Shown: piece by piece, positions 1 to 7,641 of the stretch
Numbering within the stretch: position 1 is the stretch's first letter
Layout of the letters: the number at the start of each line of letters is the position of its first letter
DNA from: Saccharothrix ecbatanensis
GTDB lineage: Bacteria > Actinomycetota > Actinomycetes > Mycobacteriales > Pseudonocardiaceae
DNA length: 64,000 nt
Assembly (NCBI RefSeq): GCF_014205015.1
Contig: NZ_JACHMO010000001.1
Span: 7,750,001-7,814,000 of the forward strand
Direction of reading: 5' to 3'
The notes under the pieces: generated by a model
What the model saw: only the letters and a program-made list of their open reading frames with translations
What the model was told of the DNA's origin: nothing
Database searches by the model: none
Position numbers and translations under genes: made by a program

Positions 1-133
1 CAGCGACCGTGAACGGGCGTTGTTGCAGCAGCTGCACGAGGAGTTGGCGCAGCGCGAGCAGCAGGCGTGGCCGGCCGGGCCCGAGTTCGTGAACGGCGTG
101 CCCAAGCCGACCAACGGCAAGTACCAGGGCTAG
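1..133 (+). CDS. C-terminal fragment of an unrecognised protein
   Basis: Only the last 43 codons are inside the window, in the frame beginning at base 2 and ending with TAG. The tail is charged and Gln-rich (QQLHEELAQREQQAW) and finishes with a Pro/Gly-rich end (GPEFVNGVPKPTNGKYQG). I do not recognise the family. Its stop overlaps by four bases the stop of the convergent gene on the other strand, so the two transcripts run into each other at a strong hairpin (154-200). Confidence 0.6.
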   Translation, partial: SDRERALLQQLHEELAQREQQAWPAGPEFVNGVPKPTNGKYQG

Positions 134-936
134 AGACCCCGGAGTCCTGTCACCAGCTCGGCCCTGGCGTCCACGGAGAGTGGACGCCAGGGCCGAGCTG
201 CTTCCCGATCCGTCGCCGCTTCGATCCGGCGGCGGACCGGGTCGTCGGCGGACATCTCGCGCACCGCCGGCCCTTCTGCCGCCCACGCGGCGGCGTGCGC
301 GTCGGCCCGGTGGTGCCGAAGGGCCCTGAGCTGGTCGAACAGCCGCGCCTGCGGTACGTCGCCGGTCTTGGCGACGCTCATCGGGTGGTCCACCGGCGGG
401 AGGGTGATCTCCGGTGGGCTCGGCCAGATGTCGGCGGCGGCTCTCGTGTGCGCGTCGTTGACCATTTCCAGAAATACACGGCACCTTGCGGTGGCGGTGA
501 CCAGGTCATCCTCGATCACCAGCCAGTCCGGGTCGGCGAGCGCGGCGTCCAAGTGCGGGTTGTAGCGGTGCAGATCCTTGACGGCTTGCAGTGGCATCGG
601 GCCGTGCGCGAGGACACTCGCCAGGTCGCCAAGAACCGGCACGTGCGGCGGGCGTTCGCCGTGGAGATAGCGCGCGCTCAACCGGTGCACGGGCGGGACC
701 AGCCGGTGCAGCTCCACGGCGACCTCGGCGGCGGTGGCGCAAGCGTTCGCGGCGTCCAGCGCGAGTTCGCCCGACGCCCGTGAGCCCGGGTCGTCTTCCA
801 GCGCGGTCCTGAAGTGGTGCTCGGCGGCCCGCCAGTCGCCCTCGTCGTAGCGCCGCTGCCCGGCGAGCCAGGCAGGTGATCGCCCGATGTCGATCTCGCG
901 CGGGACCTCTTGGCCCGACGAGTGAACCGACGTCAC
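130..936 (-). CDS. Hypothetical protein with a TPR-like N-terminus
   Basis: A 268-residue soluble protein starting with GTG at 936, preceded by GGAGG at good spacing. Residues about 30-50 (YDEGDWRAAEHHFRTALEDD) look like a single tetratricopeptide helix pair; the rest is helical and charged, with no catalytic motif I can name. It starts one base after the stop of the Gfo/Idh gene and is therefore the last gene of a three-gene minus-strand operon (2202 to 130). I do not recognise its function. Its final codons lie in the 21-bp inverted repeat at 154-200. Confidence 0.7.
   Translation of the reverse strand: MTSVHSSGQEVPREIDIGRSPAWLAGQRRYDEGDWRAAEHHFRTALEDDPGSRASGELALDAANACATAAEVAVELHRLVPPVHRLSARYLHGERPPHVPVLGDLASVLAHGPMPLQAVKDLHRYNPHLDAALADPDWLVIEDDLVTATARCRVFLEMVNDAHTRAAADIWPSPPEITLPPVDHPMSVAKTGDVPQARLFDQLRALRHHRADAHAAAWAAEGPAVREMSADDPVRRRIEAATDREAARPWRPLSVDARAELVTGLRGL
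154..200. terminator. Perfect 21-bp inverted repeat, likely terminator
   Basis: Two perfectly complementary 21-base arms (154-174 and 180-200) separated by the 5-base loop GGAGA. It lies just downstream of the plus-strand stop codon at 133, as a terminator would, but it sits entirely within the 3' end of the opposite-strand coding sequence. There is no U-tract, which is normal in high-GC actinobacteria. Confidence 0.75.
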
Positions 937-937
937 C

Positions 938-1849
938 TCACGCCTCCGACTTGCGCCTGGCCAGGTCGATGATCCGCTGGAGGTGCAGGCCGCGGCGGAC
1001 GTCCAGCGGGTGCTCGGTGGTGCCGCTGTCGACCATCGCCACGAAGTCGTCCAGCAGGTTCGTGAAGCACTGCTGCGCGGTCGTGCCGCGGTCGGCCAGC
1101 ACGCGGTGGCCGTGCTCGCCGTACACGATCACCTCGGCGATGCCCGGGTTCAGCGGCAACGTCATGGTCATCGTGGCCACGCTCGTCGCGCCGCCCTCGT
1201 GCTGGAAGACGATCTGCCACAGGCCGTGCTCGGACCGGTTGGCCGAGATGACGTCGGTGATCGTGCCCAGGGTCGCGTCGAGCAAGTCGAACGCGTGCGG
1301 GCCGATGTCGTCCAGCGGGCCGCGTTCGTGCCGCCACGGCGAGTGCGAGAACGGGCCGCCGAGGAGAGCGCCGGTCAGCCAGCGCGCGCTGCCGCCCACC
1401 CAGCCACCGGCTTCGGCGAGCTGGCCCAACTGCTCCCGGGTCTCCGGGGCGAACCTCTTCGTGAGCACGACGAGGGACGCCACGTTGTTGCGCTCCACGG
1501 CGTCGGCGAGGCGTTCCGCGTCCTTGAGCGTGCCCGCGATCGGCTTCTCCAGGATCACGTGTTTGCCCTGCTCAGCGGCCTTGATGGCGATCTCCGCCTG
1601 CACCTCCGGCGGCACCGCGAACGCGACCGCGTCCACCTGGTCCAGCAGTTCCTCGGGCGTGCCCGCGACCGTGGCACCGTGGATCTTGGCCAGCTCGGTG
1701 GCCGCCTCCTCCCGACGAGCCCAGATGGTGGTCAGTCGGGTGCCCGGGTGATCGGCGATGCCCGGTGCGTGCACCATGGTCGCCCACGGGCCGGCACCGA
1801 TGAGTCCTACGCGCAGCTGTTCGTCCACTCGGCCTATCCTGCCTTTCAT
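938..1849 (-). CDS. Gfo/Idh/MocA family NAD(P)-dependent oxidoreductase
   Basis: 303 residues. An N-terminal Rossmann fold shows the dinucleotide motif VGLIGAGPWA, and EKPIAG at about residue 105 matches the EKP motif carrying the conserved lysine of this family. These enzymes oxidise or reduce sugars, inositols and related hydroxyl compounds; the substrate cannot be read from sequence. The ATG overlaps the upstream membrane-protein stop by four bases (ATGA), indicating translational coupling. A GTG at 1828, nearer the Rossmann motif and with an upstream AGGA, is an alternative start. Confidence 0.85.
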   Translation of the reverse strand: MKGRIGRVDEQLRVGLIGAGPWATMVHAPGIADHPGTRLTTIWARREEAATELAKIHGATVAGTPEELLDQVDAVAFAVPPEVQAEIAIKAAEQGKHVILEKPIAGTLKDAERLADAVERNNVASLVVLTKRFAPETREQLGQLAEAGGWVGGSARWLTGALLGGPFSHSPWRHERGPLDDIGPHAFDLLDATLGTITDVISANRSEHGLWQIVFQHEGGATSVATMTMTLPLNPGIAEVIVYGEHGHRVLADRGTTAQQCFTNLLDDFVAMVDSGTTEHPLDVRRGLHLQRIIDLARRKSEA

Positions 1850-2202
1850 CGGCCGCCGACGTAAGTCGATTCCGGCACGAAGATCCGGCCGCCGTTCTCG
1901 AACCGCAGTTCAACGCCGTCCGATTGGCGATCGACCTCGGGCGTGGTGCCCCAGCCGTTCGGGATGGGGACGCGGTGCCCGTAGTCCGGCGTCGAACCCA
2001 GCCAGACCTCGTGCTCGACGCTGCCGAGCAGGCTGGAGCGCTTCTTGACGTAGACGTTCGGCGTGCCCTCGTTCGTCCTGGTCGTCGTGCTGGTGGGCCA
2101 GAACAGCGCCAGGGCGGCCGTCGCGGTCAGGACGGTGCCGACGATCGCGCCCACGACGAAGAGCAGGACGTTGACCAGGCAGCCCTTTTTCTTGGTGTCC
2201 AC
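1846..2202 (-). CDS. Small membrane-anchored hypothetical protein
   Basis: 118 residues from a GTG at 2202, preceded by GAGG nine bases upstream. A short Lys-rich cytoplasmic start (VDTKKKGC) is followed by one transmembrane helix (VNVLLFVVGAIVGTVLTATA) and an extracytoplasmic domain of about 80 residues. No family recognised. The gene heads the operon with the Gfo/Idh oxidoreductase and is divergent, 31 bp apart, from the Nudix gene. A much longer open frame extends upstream but runs antisense through two well-supported genes, so I reject it. Confidence 0.65.
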   Translation of the reverse strand: MDTKKKGCLVNVLLFVVGAIVGTVLTATAALALFWPTSTTTRTNEGTPNVYVKKRSSLLGSVEHEVWLGSTPDYGHRVPIPNGWGTTPEVDRQSDGVELRFENGGRIFVPESTYVGGR

Positions 2203-2233
2203 GGTGGGAGATCCTCGCCGTAGGCTCGGGATC

Positions 2234-3043
2234 GTGCGCGAGCTTCCGAAGGAATTGGTGTTGCCGGCGGACATGGTGCCGGAGACGTTCACCGGGCCGC
2301 CCGTCGAGCCGCGCGACGCCGCGACGGTGGCGTTGGTGCGGGATGGTGCGGCTGGTGTGGAGGCGTTCCTGCTGCGGCGGGTGGCCGGGATGGCGTTCGC
2401 GGGTGGGATGACGGTGTTCCCCGGCGGCGGGGTCGACCAGCGGGACGCGGACACGTCGGTGGCTTGGAGCGGGCCTTCGCCCTCGTGGTGGGCTTCGCGG
2501 TTCGCGTGCTCGGTGGAGTTGGCGACGGCGCTGGTGTGCGCGGCGGTGCGGGAGACGTTCGAGGAGTCCGGGGTGTTGCTGGCCGGGCCGTCGGCGTCGT
2601 CGGTGGTGGCCGATACCACCGGGTTCTCCGCGGCACGGGCGGCGTTGGTGGCGCGGGAGTTGTCGCTGGCGCAGTTCTTGTCGGCGGAGGGGTTGGTGCT
2701 GCGGGCGGACCTGCTGCGTCCGTGGGCGAACTGGGTGACGCCGGAGGAGGAGCCGCGGCGGTACGACACGCGGTTCTTCGTCGCCGTGCTGCCGGAGGGG
2801 CAGCGGGCGGACGGGGCGACGACGGAGGCTTCGGACGCGGTGTGGCAGCGGCCGGTGGACGCGTTGGCGGACTGGAAGGCCGGGCGGCGGGCGTTGATGC
2901 CGCCTACTTGGGTGACGTTGGCGGAGTTGGACGACCTGGGGTCGGTGGCGGCGGTGCTGGACGAACAGCGGTCCGAGTCCGTGACGAAGGTGATGCCGAA
3001 GTTGGTCCGGGACGGCGAGGTGCTGCGGGTGGTCGTGTCGTGA
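2234..3043 (+). CDS. Nudix hydrolase, NUDT19-like
   Basis: 269 residues from GTG at 2234. The Nudix box is split: the glycine part FPGGG is at about residue 60 and the catalytic helix AVRETFEESGVLL lies some 40 residues later, the layout of the NUDT19/RP2-type CoA-diphosphatase branch. Metal-binding glutamates of RExxEExG are present. It hydrolyses a nucleoside-diphosphate-linked compound; the exact substrate is unknown. The stop overlaps the start of the MBL hydrolase by four bases, so the two are cotranscribed and probably linked in function. Confidence 0.85.
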   Translation: MRELPKELVLPADMVPETFTGPPVEPRDAATVALVRDGAAGVEAFLLRRVAGMAFAGGMTVFPGGGVDQRDADTSVAWSGPSPSWWASRFACSVELATALVCAAVRETFEESGVLLAGPSASSVVADTTGFSAARAALVARELSLAQFLSAEGLVLRADLLRPWANWVTPEEEPRRYDTRFFVAVLPEGQRADGATTEASDAVWQRPVDALADWKAGRRALMPPTWVTLAELDDLGSVAAVLDEQRSESVTKVMPKLVRDGEVLRVVVS

Positions 3044-3825
3044 GCGGGTTGGCTTATGGGGTGTTGCGGCAGGTCACGCCCACGGCGGCGGTGTTGCTGG
3101 CGGAGAACCCCGGTGTGATGACGTTGGACGGGACGAACACCTGGGTGCTGCGTGCGCCCGGTTCGTCGTCGTGCGTCGTGGTCGACCCCGGTCCGCTGGA
3201 TGCCGCGCATCTGGGATTGCTCGCGGCCGAGGCGCCGGTGGAGGTCGTGCTCCTCACGCATGGTCACTCGGATCACTCGGACGGGGCACAGGCGTTCGGG
3301 CGACAGGTGGACGCGCCCGTGCGATCGGTCGACCCGGCTTTCCGGCTGGGTGGGCAGGGGTTGTCGGACGGTGAGGTGATCGAGGCGGCGGGCCTGTCGA
3401 TCCGGGTATTGGCGACGCCTGGCCACACGGCCGACTCGGTGTGCTTCCAGTTGGACGACGCGGTGTTGACCGGGGACACGGTGCTGGGACGGGGAACGAC
3501 TGTCGTGGCCCATCCGGACGGGAAGCTGGGCGATTACTTGGAGTCGTTGCGTGTACTCGCGTCCTTGCCGGTGAACACGATCGGGCTACCCGGCCACGGC
3601 CCCGAACTACCGGACCTCGTGGCCGTCGCCACCGGCTACCTGGCCCACCGGCAGCAACGCCTGGCGCAGGTCAAGGCGGCGGTCGAACACCTGTCCGCAA
3701 ACGGCAAACCCCCGACCCCGCGCCAGGTGGTCGAGTTGGTGTACGCCGACGTGGACCGTTCGCTGTGGCCGGCCGCCGAGTGGTCTGTTCGGGCGCAGCT
3801 GGAGTACCTGCTTCGCACCCCGTGA
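3040..3825 (+). CDS. MBL-fold metallo-hydrolase, LACTB2/RNase Z-like
   Basis: 261 residues from the GTG that overlaps the Nudix stop (GTGA). The metal-binding motif THGHSDHSDG is at about residue 74, followed by PGHTADS and TGDTVLG, which complete the dinuclear zinc site. A C-terminal winged-helix-like part (about 200-261) is as in LACTB2-type hydrolases. The M. tuberculosis gene at the same place relative to crp (Rv3677c, from memory) is of this type. Likely a cytosolic hydrolase of thioester, phosphodiester or lactone bonds; substrate unknown. Confidence 0.85.
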   Translation: MSGLAYGVLRQVTPTAAVLLAENPGVMTLDGTNTWVLRAPGSSSCVVVDPGPLDAAHLGLLAAEAPVEVVLLTHGHSDHSDGAQAFGRQVDAPVRSVDPAFRLGGQGLSDGEVIEAAGLSIRVLATPGHTADSVCFQLDDAVLTGDTVLGRGTTVVAHPDGKLGDYLESLRVLASLPVNTIGLPGHGPELPDLVAVATGYLAHRQQRLAQVKAAVEHLSANGKPPTPRQVVELVYADVDRSLWPAAEWSVRAQLEYLLRTP

Positions 3826-3828
3826 CCG

Positions 3829-4176
3829 CTACGCGATTCCTGTCGGATTGTCGATCACGTACCGCCAACCGCCGTCAGGGCCGCGACGCGCGACGTCGGT
3901 AGCCGTGCCGGTCACGCCAGCCGTTCCAGTCACGTCGGCAGTTTCGGTCACGTCGGCCGTGCCGGTCTCGCCGCCGATGCGCCAGTCGACGATCAGCAGG
4001 GCCAGATCGCCCCTGGTGATCACCTTGCGGGTGTTGACGGTCATCGCCAGACCCAGCGCCAGGTGCCCCGCGAGCTCGGCCGGCTGGGCACCGGACTCGT
4101 AGAGGGCGGTCGGGTCGCCGGCGTTGAACGCCTCGGCGAACAGTCGGGGCAGGTCTTCGGGGGTGTTCGCGATCAT
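3829..4176 (-). CDS. SnoaL/NTF2-like small protein with an internal repeat
   Basis: 115 residues starting at the ATG at 4176 (IANTPEDLPRLFAEAFNAGD), a typical SnoaL/NTF2-like opening in which a small cone-shaped domain binds or converts a small ligand. The gene is divergent from the HxlR regulator with 25 bp between starts, a common arrangement in which the regulator controls the enzyme. Near the C-terminus, four in-frame 18-bp repeats (3902-3973) insert ETGTADVTETADVTGTAG-like hexapeptides between two normal beta strands. The product may still fold, with a long loop. Confidence 0.75.
   Translation of the reverse strand: MIANTPEDLPRLFAEAFNAGDPTALYESGAQPAELAGHLALGLAMTVNTRKVITRGDLALLIVDWRIGGETGTADVTETADVTGTAGVTGTATDVARRGPDGGWRYVIDNPTGIA
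3902..3973. repeat. 18-bp x 4 in-frame minisatellite
   Basis: Four adjacent 18-base units (3902, 3920, 3938, 3956) of the form GCCGTKCCRGTCACGYCG, each coding six residues (for example DVTGTA) of the SnoaL-like protein on the minus strand. Spacing is exact, with point differences between units. Confidence 0.85.
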
Positions 4177-4201
4177 GCCGACGACGCTAGGAGGATGGCG
4201 C

Positions 4202-4576
4202 GTGACCAACCAAACGGTAAGTGCCCAGGCCAGGCGGAGCGTGTGGGCCGGTGATCCGCACGGCGAGGTCGACCACCCGGTGGCCGACTGCCCAGTGGAG
4301 GTCACGTTGCACGCGCTGCGCGGCCGGTGGACGACGCTGGTCGTGCGCGAGTTGCTCGCCGGCGAACGAACCTTCAGCGACCTGGCGGCCACGCTGCCGA
4401 CGTTGTCCGACAAGGTCCTCACCGACCGCCTGACACACCTCACCGCGTGTGGCGTGGTGGTGCGCTCCCGGGAGCCCGGCTGGCCGAGCCGGGTGACGTA
4501 CGCCCTGACGCCTCGCGGGTACGCGCTACGCGCCGTCCTGGAGGCCATGTGGACCTGGGGCGCCGACACCGACTAG
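4202..4576 (+). CDS. HxlR-family transcriptional regulator
   Basis: 124 residues from GTG at 4202, with AGGAGG at 4189-4194. The HxlR winged-helix signature is clear: DCPVEVTLHALRGRWTTLVVREL, then the recognition helix region LSDKVLTDRLTHLTACGVV and the wing RVTYALTPRGYAL. HxlR dimers bind upstream of a divergent gene, here the SnoaL-like protein, and often sense reactive aldehydes, quinones or thiol stress via the first cysteine (present here, DCPV). Confidence 0.9.
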   Translation: MTNQTVSAQARRSVWAGDPHGEVDHPVADCPVEVTLHALRGRWTTLVVRELLAGERTFSDLAATLPTLSDKVLTDRLTHLTACGVVVRSREPGWPSRVTYALTPRGYALRAVLEAMWTWGADTD

Positions 4577-4587
4577 CGGCCCCAGGC

Positions 4588-4701
4588 CGGGCGGCGGTGG
4601 GCGGGGTGGAGTCGGGCGGCGGTGGCCCGGGGTTGCGGGTGGCGGTGGTGGGTGTGCGGGGGTGGTTGTCGGGGGTGGTTGTCGGGGGTGGTTGCCGGGG
4701 G
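4588..4701. repeat. G-rich intergenic tract with 13-bp tandem repeat
   Basis: Between the convergent HxlR and clamp genes the plus strand carries many runs of three or more G. From 4658 there are three units of GGGGGTGGTTGTC (the third has GCC), ending in GGGGG. This could form a G-quadruplex on the plus strand or act as a transcription roadblock. No gene is visible in 4577-4812. Confidence 0.7.
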
Positions 4702-4812
4702 TTCGGTCCTCGTTTTAACCGAGGCGCGGTAACAGTGTTTCCGTACATTTTCGGGCCATGATCACCCGATTGTGTTTGCCGGCCGCACCCGGCTGAACCC
4801 CGGCCGCGCCGG

Positions 4813-5916
4813 TCAGGAGACCGTTCTCAAGGGCACTACCAGGTAAGTCAGCTCCACACCATCATCTCCGGCCTGCGACGTCAGCACCGTGGACCGCAGC
4901 CCATCCTGGATCCGCAGCTCCACCCGCCGCCCGCTGAACGCCCGCAGCGCATCGGCCAAGTACCTCGCCTGGAACGTCTTCGTCACCCGGTTCCCGTCGA
5001 TCGTCGCCTTGACCGACTCCTCCGACTCGCCGTTCTGCGGATCACTGCCCCGCACCCGCAGCTCCCCGTCGTCCACCTGGATCGTCACCGACCCGTGCGG
5101 ACCGGCGTAGGGGACTGCTCGGCGCACCGCGCCCGCGAGCACATCCGCTTCCACCAACACCGTGCTGTCGATGACCGCCTCCAACAGCTTTCTCACTCGA
5201 TCGTCGGGAAACGGGGCCGCCAGCAGCGCCGTGCTCACGCTCCCGCCCGCCCATGACAGGGCGATGCGGTCGGCATCGGCATGCACCGTCACCTCGGCAT
5301 CGCGCGCCGGCTGTCTGGACGCCTCGGCCAACGCCACGGCCGGCGCGAGGACGTCCAGGTCGCCTGTCGGCACCCACGGTAGCGAAGCGAATGCCATCCG
5401 GTAACGATCGGTGGCGATCAGCTCCAGCCGACCGTCCGCGCCGTGGATGCGGACGCCGGTGAAGACCGGGAGGGCGTCGTCCTTCGAAGCCGCGCTGGAC
5501 ACCGGGATCAGCGCCGCGGTGAGGGCGCGGGCCGGGAGGGAGCCGACGGCGGGTGGCAACGGTGGGATGCCGGGGTGGGACGCGAGGTTCAGCAACGGCA
5601 GGGCGAAGCGGGCCGTTGACGTCCGCACGGCCAGGCGTGAACCCTCCACCACGAGTCTGACCTGCGGATCGTCCAAGCCCCGAAGGGTGTCGGCGAGAGG
5701 TCTCGCGGGCACGACCACCGCACCGTCCGTGTGCACCGTGGCCGGGCGGGTCAGGCGGACGGCGTGTTCTCGATCACTGCCCGCCAACGTGACGCCATCG
5801 GCATCCGCACGCAGCACCAGACCGGCCAGCACCGGGTCGTACACGCGCGATGGCAGCAGGCGGGCGACGTCCGCGGCGGCGGAGGCCAGGTCGGCGGTGG
5901 TGGCGGTCAGGTCCAT
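4813..5916 (-). CDS. DnaN-like DNA polymerase III beta sliding clamp (paralog)
   Basis: 367 residues from the ATG at 5916, the usual length of a bacterial beta clamp. All three clamp domains are traceable: an N-terminal MDLTATTADLASAAADVARL, the domain 2 hallmark LPVFTGVRIHG with LELIATDRYRMA, and a domain 3 ending LTYLVVPLRTVS, matching the C-terminal P-x-R region that helps form the peptide-binding groove. Clamps encircle DNA and tether polymerases. There is no dnaA, recF or gyrB nearby, so this is not the standard dnaN locus and is most likely a second clamp. It lies 48 bp downstream of an MFS exporter gene on the same strand. Possible roles: specialised repair clamp, or a resistant clamp variant. 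Confidence 0.85.
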   Translation of the reverse strand: MDLTATTADLASAAADVARLLPSRVYDPVLAGLVLRADADGVTLAGSDREHAVRLTRPATVHTDGAVVVPARPLADTLRGLDDPQVRLVVEGSRLAVRTSTARFALPLLNLASHPGIPPLPPAVGSLPARALTAALIPVSSAASKDDALPVFTGVRIHGADGRLELIATDRYRMAFASLPWVPTGDLDVLAPAVALAEASRQPARDAEVTVHADADRIALSWAGGSVSTALLAAPFPDDRVRKLLEAVIDSTVLVEADVLAGAVRRAVPYAGPHGSVTIQVDDGELRVRGSDPQNGESEESVKATIDGNRVTKTFQARYLADALRAFSGRRVELRIQDGLRSTVLTSQAGDDGVELTYLVVPLRTVS

Positions 5917-5964
5917 GTCCGGGACGTTAGACCCGACCACCGACAATTCCGGCGCTGGCGCAGG

Positions 5965-7203
5965 TCAGGGCGCGACCAGGGCCAGTTCGTCCTGCTTGGG
6001 CAGCGGCACGCCGGCCGCCACCGTCCCGCGGAACGCCCACACCAGCGCCGCGATCGCCAAGCCGGACACCGCCGCCGCGACGAACGCCGCACCCGTCCCG
6101 TACGACTCGACCAGCTGACCACTCGCCGACTGCCCGATCGCCAACCCGATGGTCACCGCCGTCACCACCCAGCCGAACGCCTCGGTGGCCGTCCCGGCGG
6201 GCGCCACCTGCTCGATCGCGGCCGAGTGGGTGGTGGCCTGGGGCGTGATCAACGTGCCCACCACGAGCAGCGCCGCACCCAGGCCGATCAACCCGGTCGG
6301 CACCGCGAGCAGCAGCGACAGCAGCGCGAACCCGCCGAGCAGCACCGGCAACCGCAGGTGCATCGCCCGCGGGAACGGCTTCATCGAGTACAGGACGCCG
6401 AACATCACCGAGCTCACCGACCACAGGCTCAGCAGCAGCCCGCCGACGCCGACGTGACCCGCCTTCGCCGCGGCAGCCGGCACGGCCACCTCGATGAACC
6501 CGATCGTCATACCGAAGCCCAACGCCGCCAACGCCACCGTGCGCATGCCGGGAGACGCCAGCGCGCCCAACACGCTCCGGCTCATCGGCGACGGACGAAC
6601 GCCGCGCACCGTCGGGTTCAAGGCGAACCACACCGCGCCGACGGCCATCGACACCGCGCCGATCACCACACCGGTCCCCGCCCACGGCGCCGTCACCAAC
6701 AGCCCGGCGAGACCCGGACCGAGGATGAAGAACACCTCCATGCTGATCGCCTCGTACGCGAACCCGGCCAGCCGCGTAGGCCCGGCGGGCAGCACGTGGG
6801 ACCACAGCGCACGGGACGCGGAGCCGACCATCGGCTCGGTGAGCCCGACTGCGAACGCGACCGGCACCAGCACGGGCAACGTCGCCCCGGCCTCGATCGC
6901 GCTGATCGCCAACGCCACGAACACCCCGAACAACGCCACCGCGGTGAGCAACGGGCGCGTCGGCCCGTGCCGGTCCATCAACCTGCCCTGCACGATCGAC
7001 CCGAAAGCGACACCCACCAGCGACGACGCCGACACCAGACCCGCCGCGGCGAACGACCCGGTCTCCCGCTGCACGTACAGCAGCAGCGACAGGCCGACCA
7101 TCGCGATCGGCAGCCGGGCGAGCAGTGACGCGACCACGGGGCCGCGCATGCCAGGGGTGGTCAGGGCAGCTCGGTAGTCGGAAAGGCGGGCAGAGTGGGA
7201 CAT
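5965..7203 (-). CDS. MFS transporter
   Basis: 412 residues from ATG at 7203, with about a dozen hydrophobic segments and the loop motif GSIVQGRLMDRHGPTRPLL, a variant of the MFS G-x-x-x-D-R-x-G motif. It is of the general drug/metabolite exporter type; the substrate is unknown. The start codon follows directly after a 28-bp inverted repeat and there is no Shine-Dalgarno sequence; a promoter fits a leaderless transcript (see 7204-7240). The beta-clamp paralog follows 48 bp downstream and is probably cotranscribed. Confidence 0.85.
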   Translation of the reverse strand: MSHSARLSDYRAALTTPGMRGPVVASLLARLPIAMVGLSLLLYVQRETGSFAAAGLVSASSLVGVAFGSIVQGRLMDRHGPTRPLLTAVALFGVFVALAISAIEAGATLPVLVPVAFAVGLTEPMVGSASRALWSHVLPAGPTRLAGFAYEAISMEVFFILGPGLAGLLVTAPWAGTGVVIGAVSMAVGAVWFALNPTVRGVRPSPMSRSVLGALASPGMRTVALAALGFGMTIGFIEVAVPAAAAKAGHVGVGGLLLSLWSVSSVMFGVLYSMKPFPRAMHLRLPVLLGGFALLSLLLAVPTGLIGLGAALLVVGTLITPQATTHSAAIEQVAPAGTATEAFGWVVTAVTIGLAIGQSASGQLVESYGTGAAFVAAAVSGLAIAALVWAFRGTVAAGVPLPKQDELALVAP

Positions 7204-7240
7204 GCGTACCAGTATGCATGCACTGGTACGCCCGTACCAA
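7204..7240 (-). promoter_or_regulatory. Leaderless promoter with a 10-bp-arm operator
   Basis: Perfect arms GCGTACCAGT (7204-7213) and ACTGGTACGC (7222-7231) with an 8-base centre, immediately upstream of the MFS start codon. On the minus strand TTGGTA (7235-7240) and CATACT (7211-7216) form -35 and -10 boxes 18 bp apart, placing the transcript start at or next to the ATG. A dimeric repressor (TetR- or MarR-type) bound here would block the -10 box. No adjacent regulator gene exists, so the repressor is encoded elsewhere. Confidence 0.65.
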
Positions 7241-7320
7241 TCATTTGCGGTCGAAGCGCCAGTGGAGTCCGTCACCAGGCCCCGGCCGCGTCCAAGGCCT
7301 GGGAGTGGGTTGCGGTTCGA

Positions 7321-7582
7321 TTACAACACTGGGATGACTGGGTGAAACCCCACGGCAAAACCGCTGAACAGAGGCCCCGTGAGGGTGAACGGGCTTGAGT
7401 TGACCACGAGGTGGCGTGCGATCGTTGAGAGAGCAACCGCTGTCGGTGCGGCCCGACGGGGAAACCCGTTTCGACCGCCGTCGCAGTGGGAACCCAAACC
7501 TCCTTCCGGCGCTTCAAGGGTCGGGGCCTACGGGCGCCGGATGTGTGGAATGCGCGGTCTGTCGGGGGATGGGCCGTGCGAC
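7321..7582 (+). other. Gene-free region with clustered hairpins, candidate RNA
   Basis: No convincing coding sequence. The plus strand has a series of small stem-loops: GGGT-GAA-ACCC (7340-7350), CGG-CAAAA-CCG (7353-7363), CCCGT-8-ACGGG (7376-7393), GTTG-6-CAAC (7424-7437) and ACGGG-GAAA-CCCGT with a GNRA tetraloop (7456-7469), followed by the strong hairpin 7583-7626. It does not match riboswitches I know, nor tmRNA, RNase P RNA or SRP RNA. It could be an unknown structured RNA. Confidence 0.35.
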
Positions 7583-7626
7583 AGCAAGACCGGTGCGCCG
7601 CGTCGGGGGCGGCGCCCGGTCTTGCT
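7583..7626. terminator. Terminator hairpin downstream of crp
   Basis: Arms AGCAAGACCGG-TGCGCCGC and GCGGCG-CCCGGTCTTGCT pair over 18 positions with one bulged base around a short loop. It lies 16 bases beyond the crp stop codon on the minus strand and would also stop any plus-strand RNA from 7321-7582. Confidence 0.75.
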
Positions 7627-7641
7627 GTGCTCCTCGGGAAG

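Noticed and set aside
1846..3513. 555-codon minus-strand frame
   Set aside because: Only its last 118 codons look like protein; the rest is antisense to the Nudix and MBL genes.
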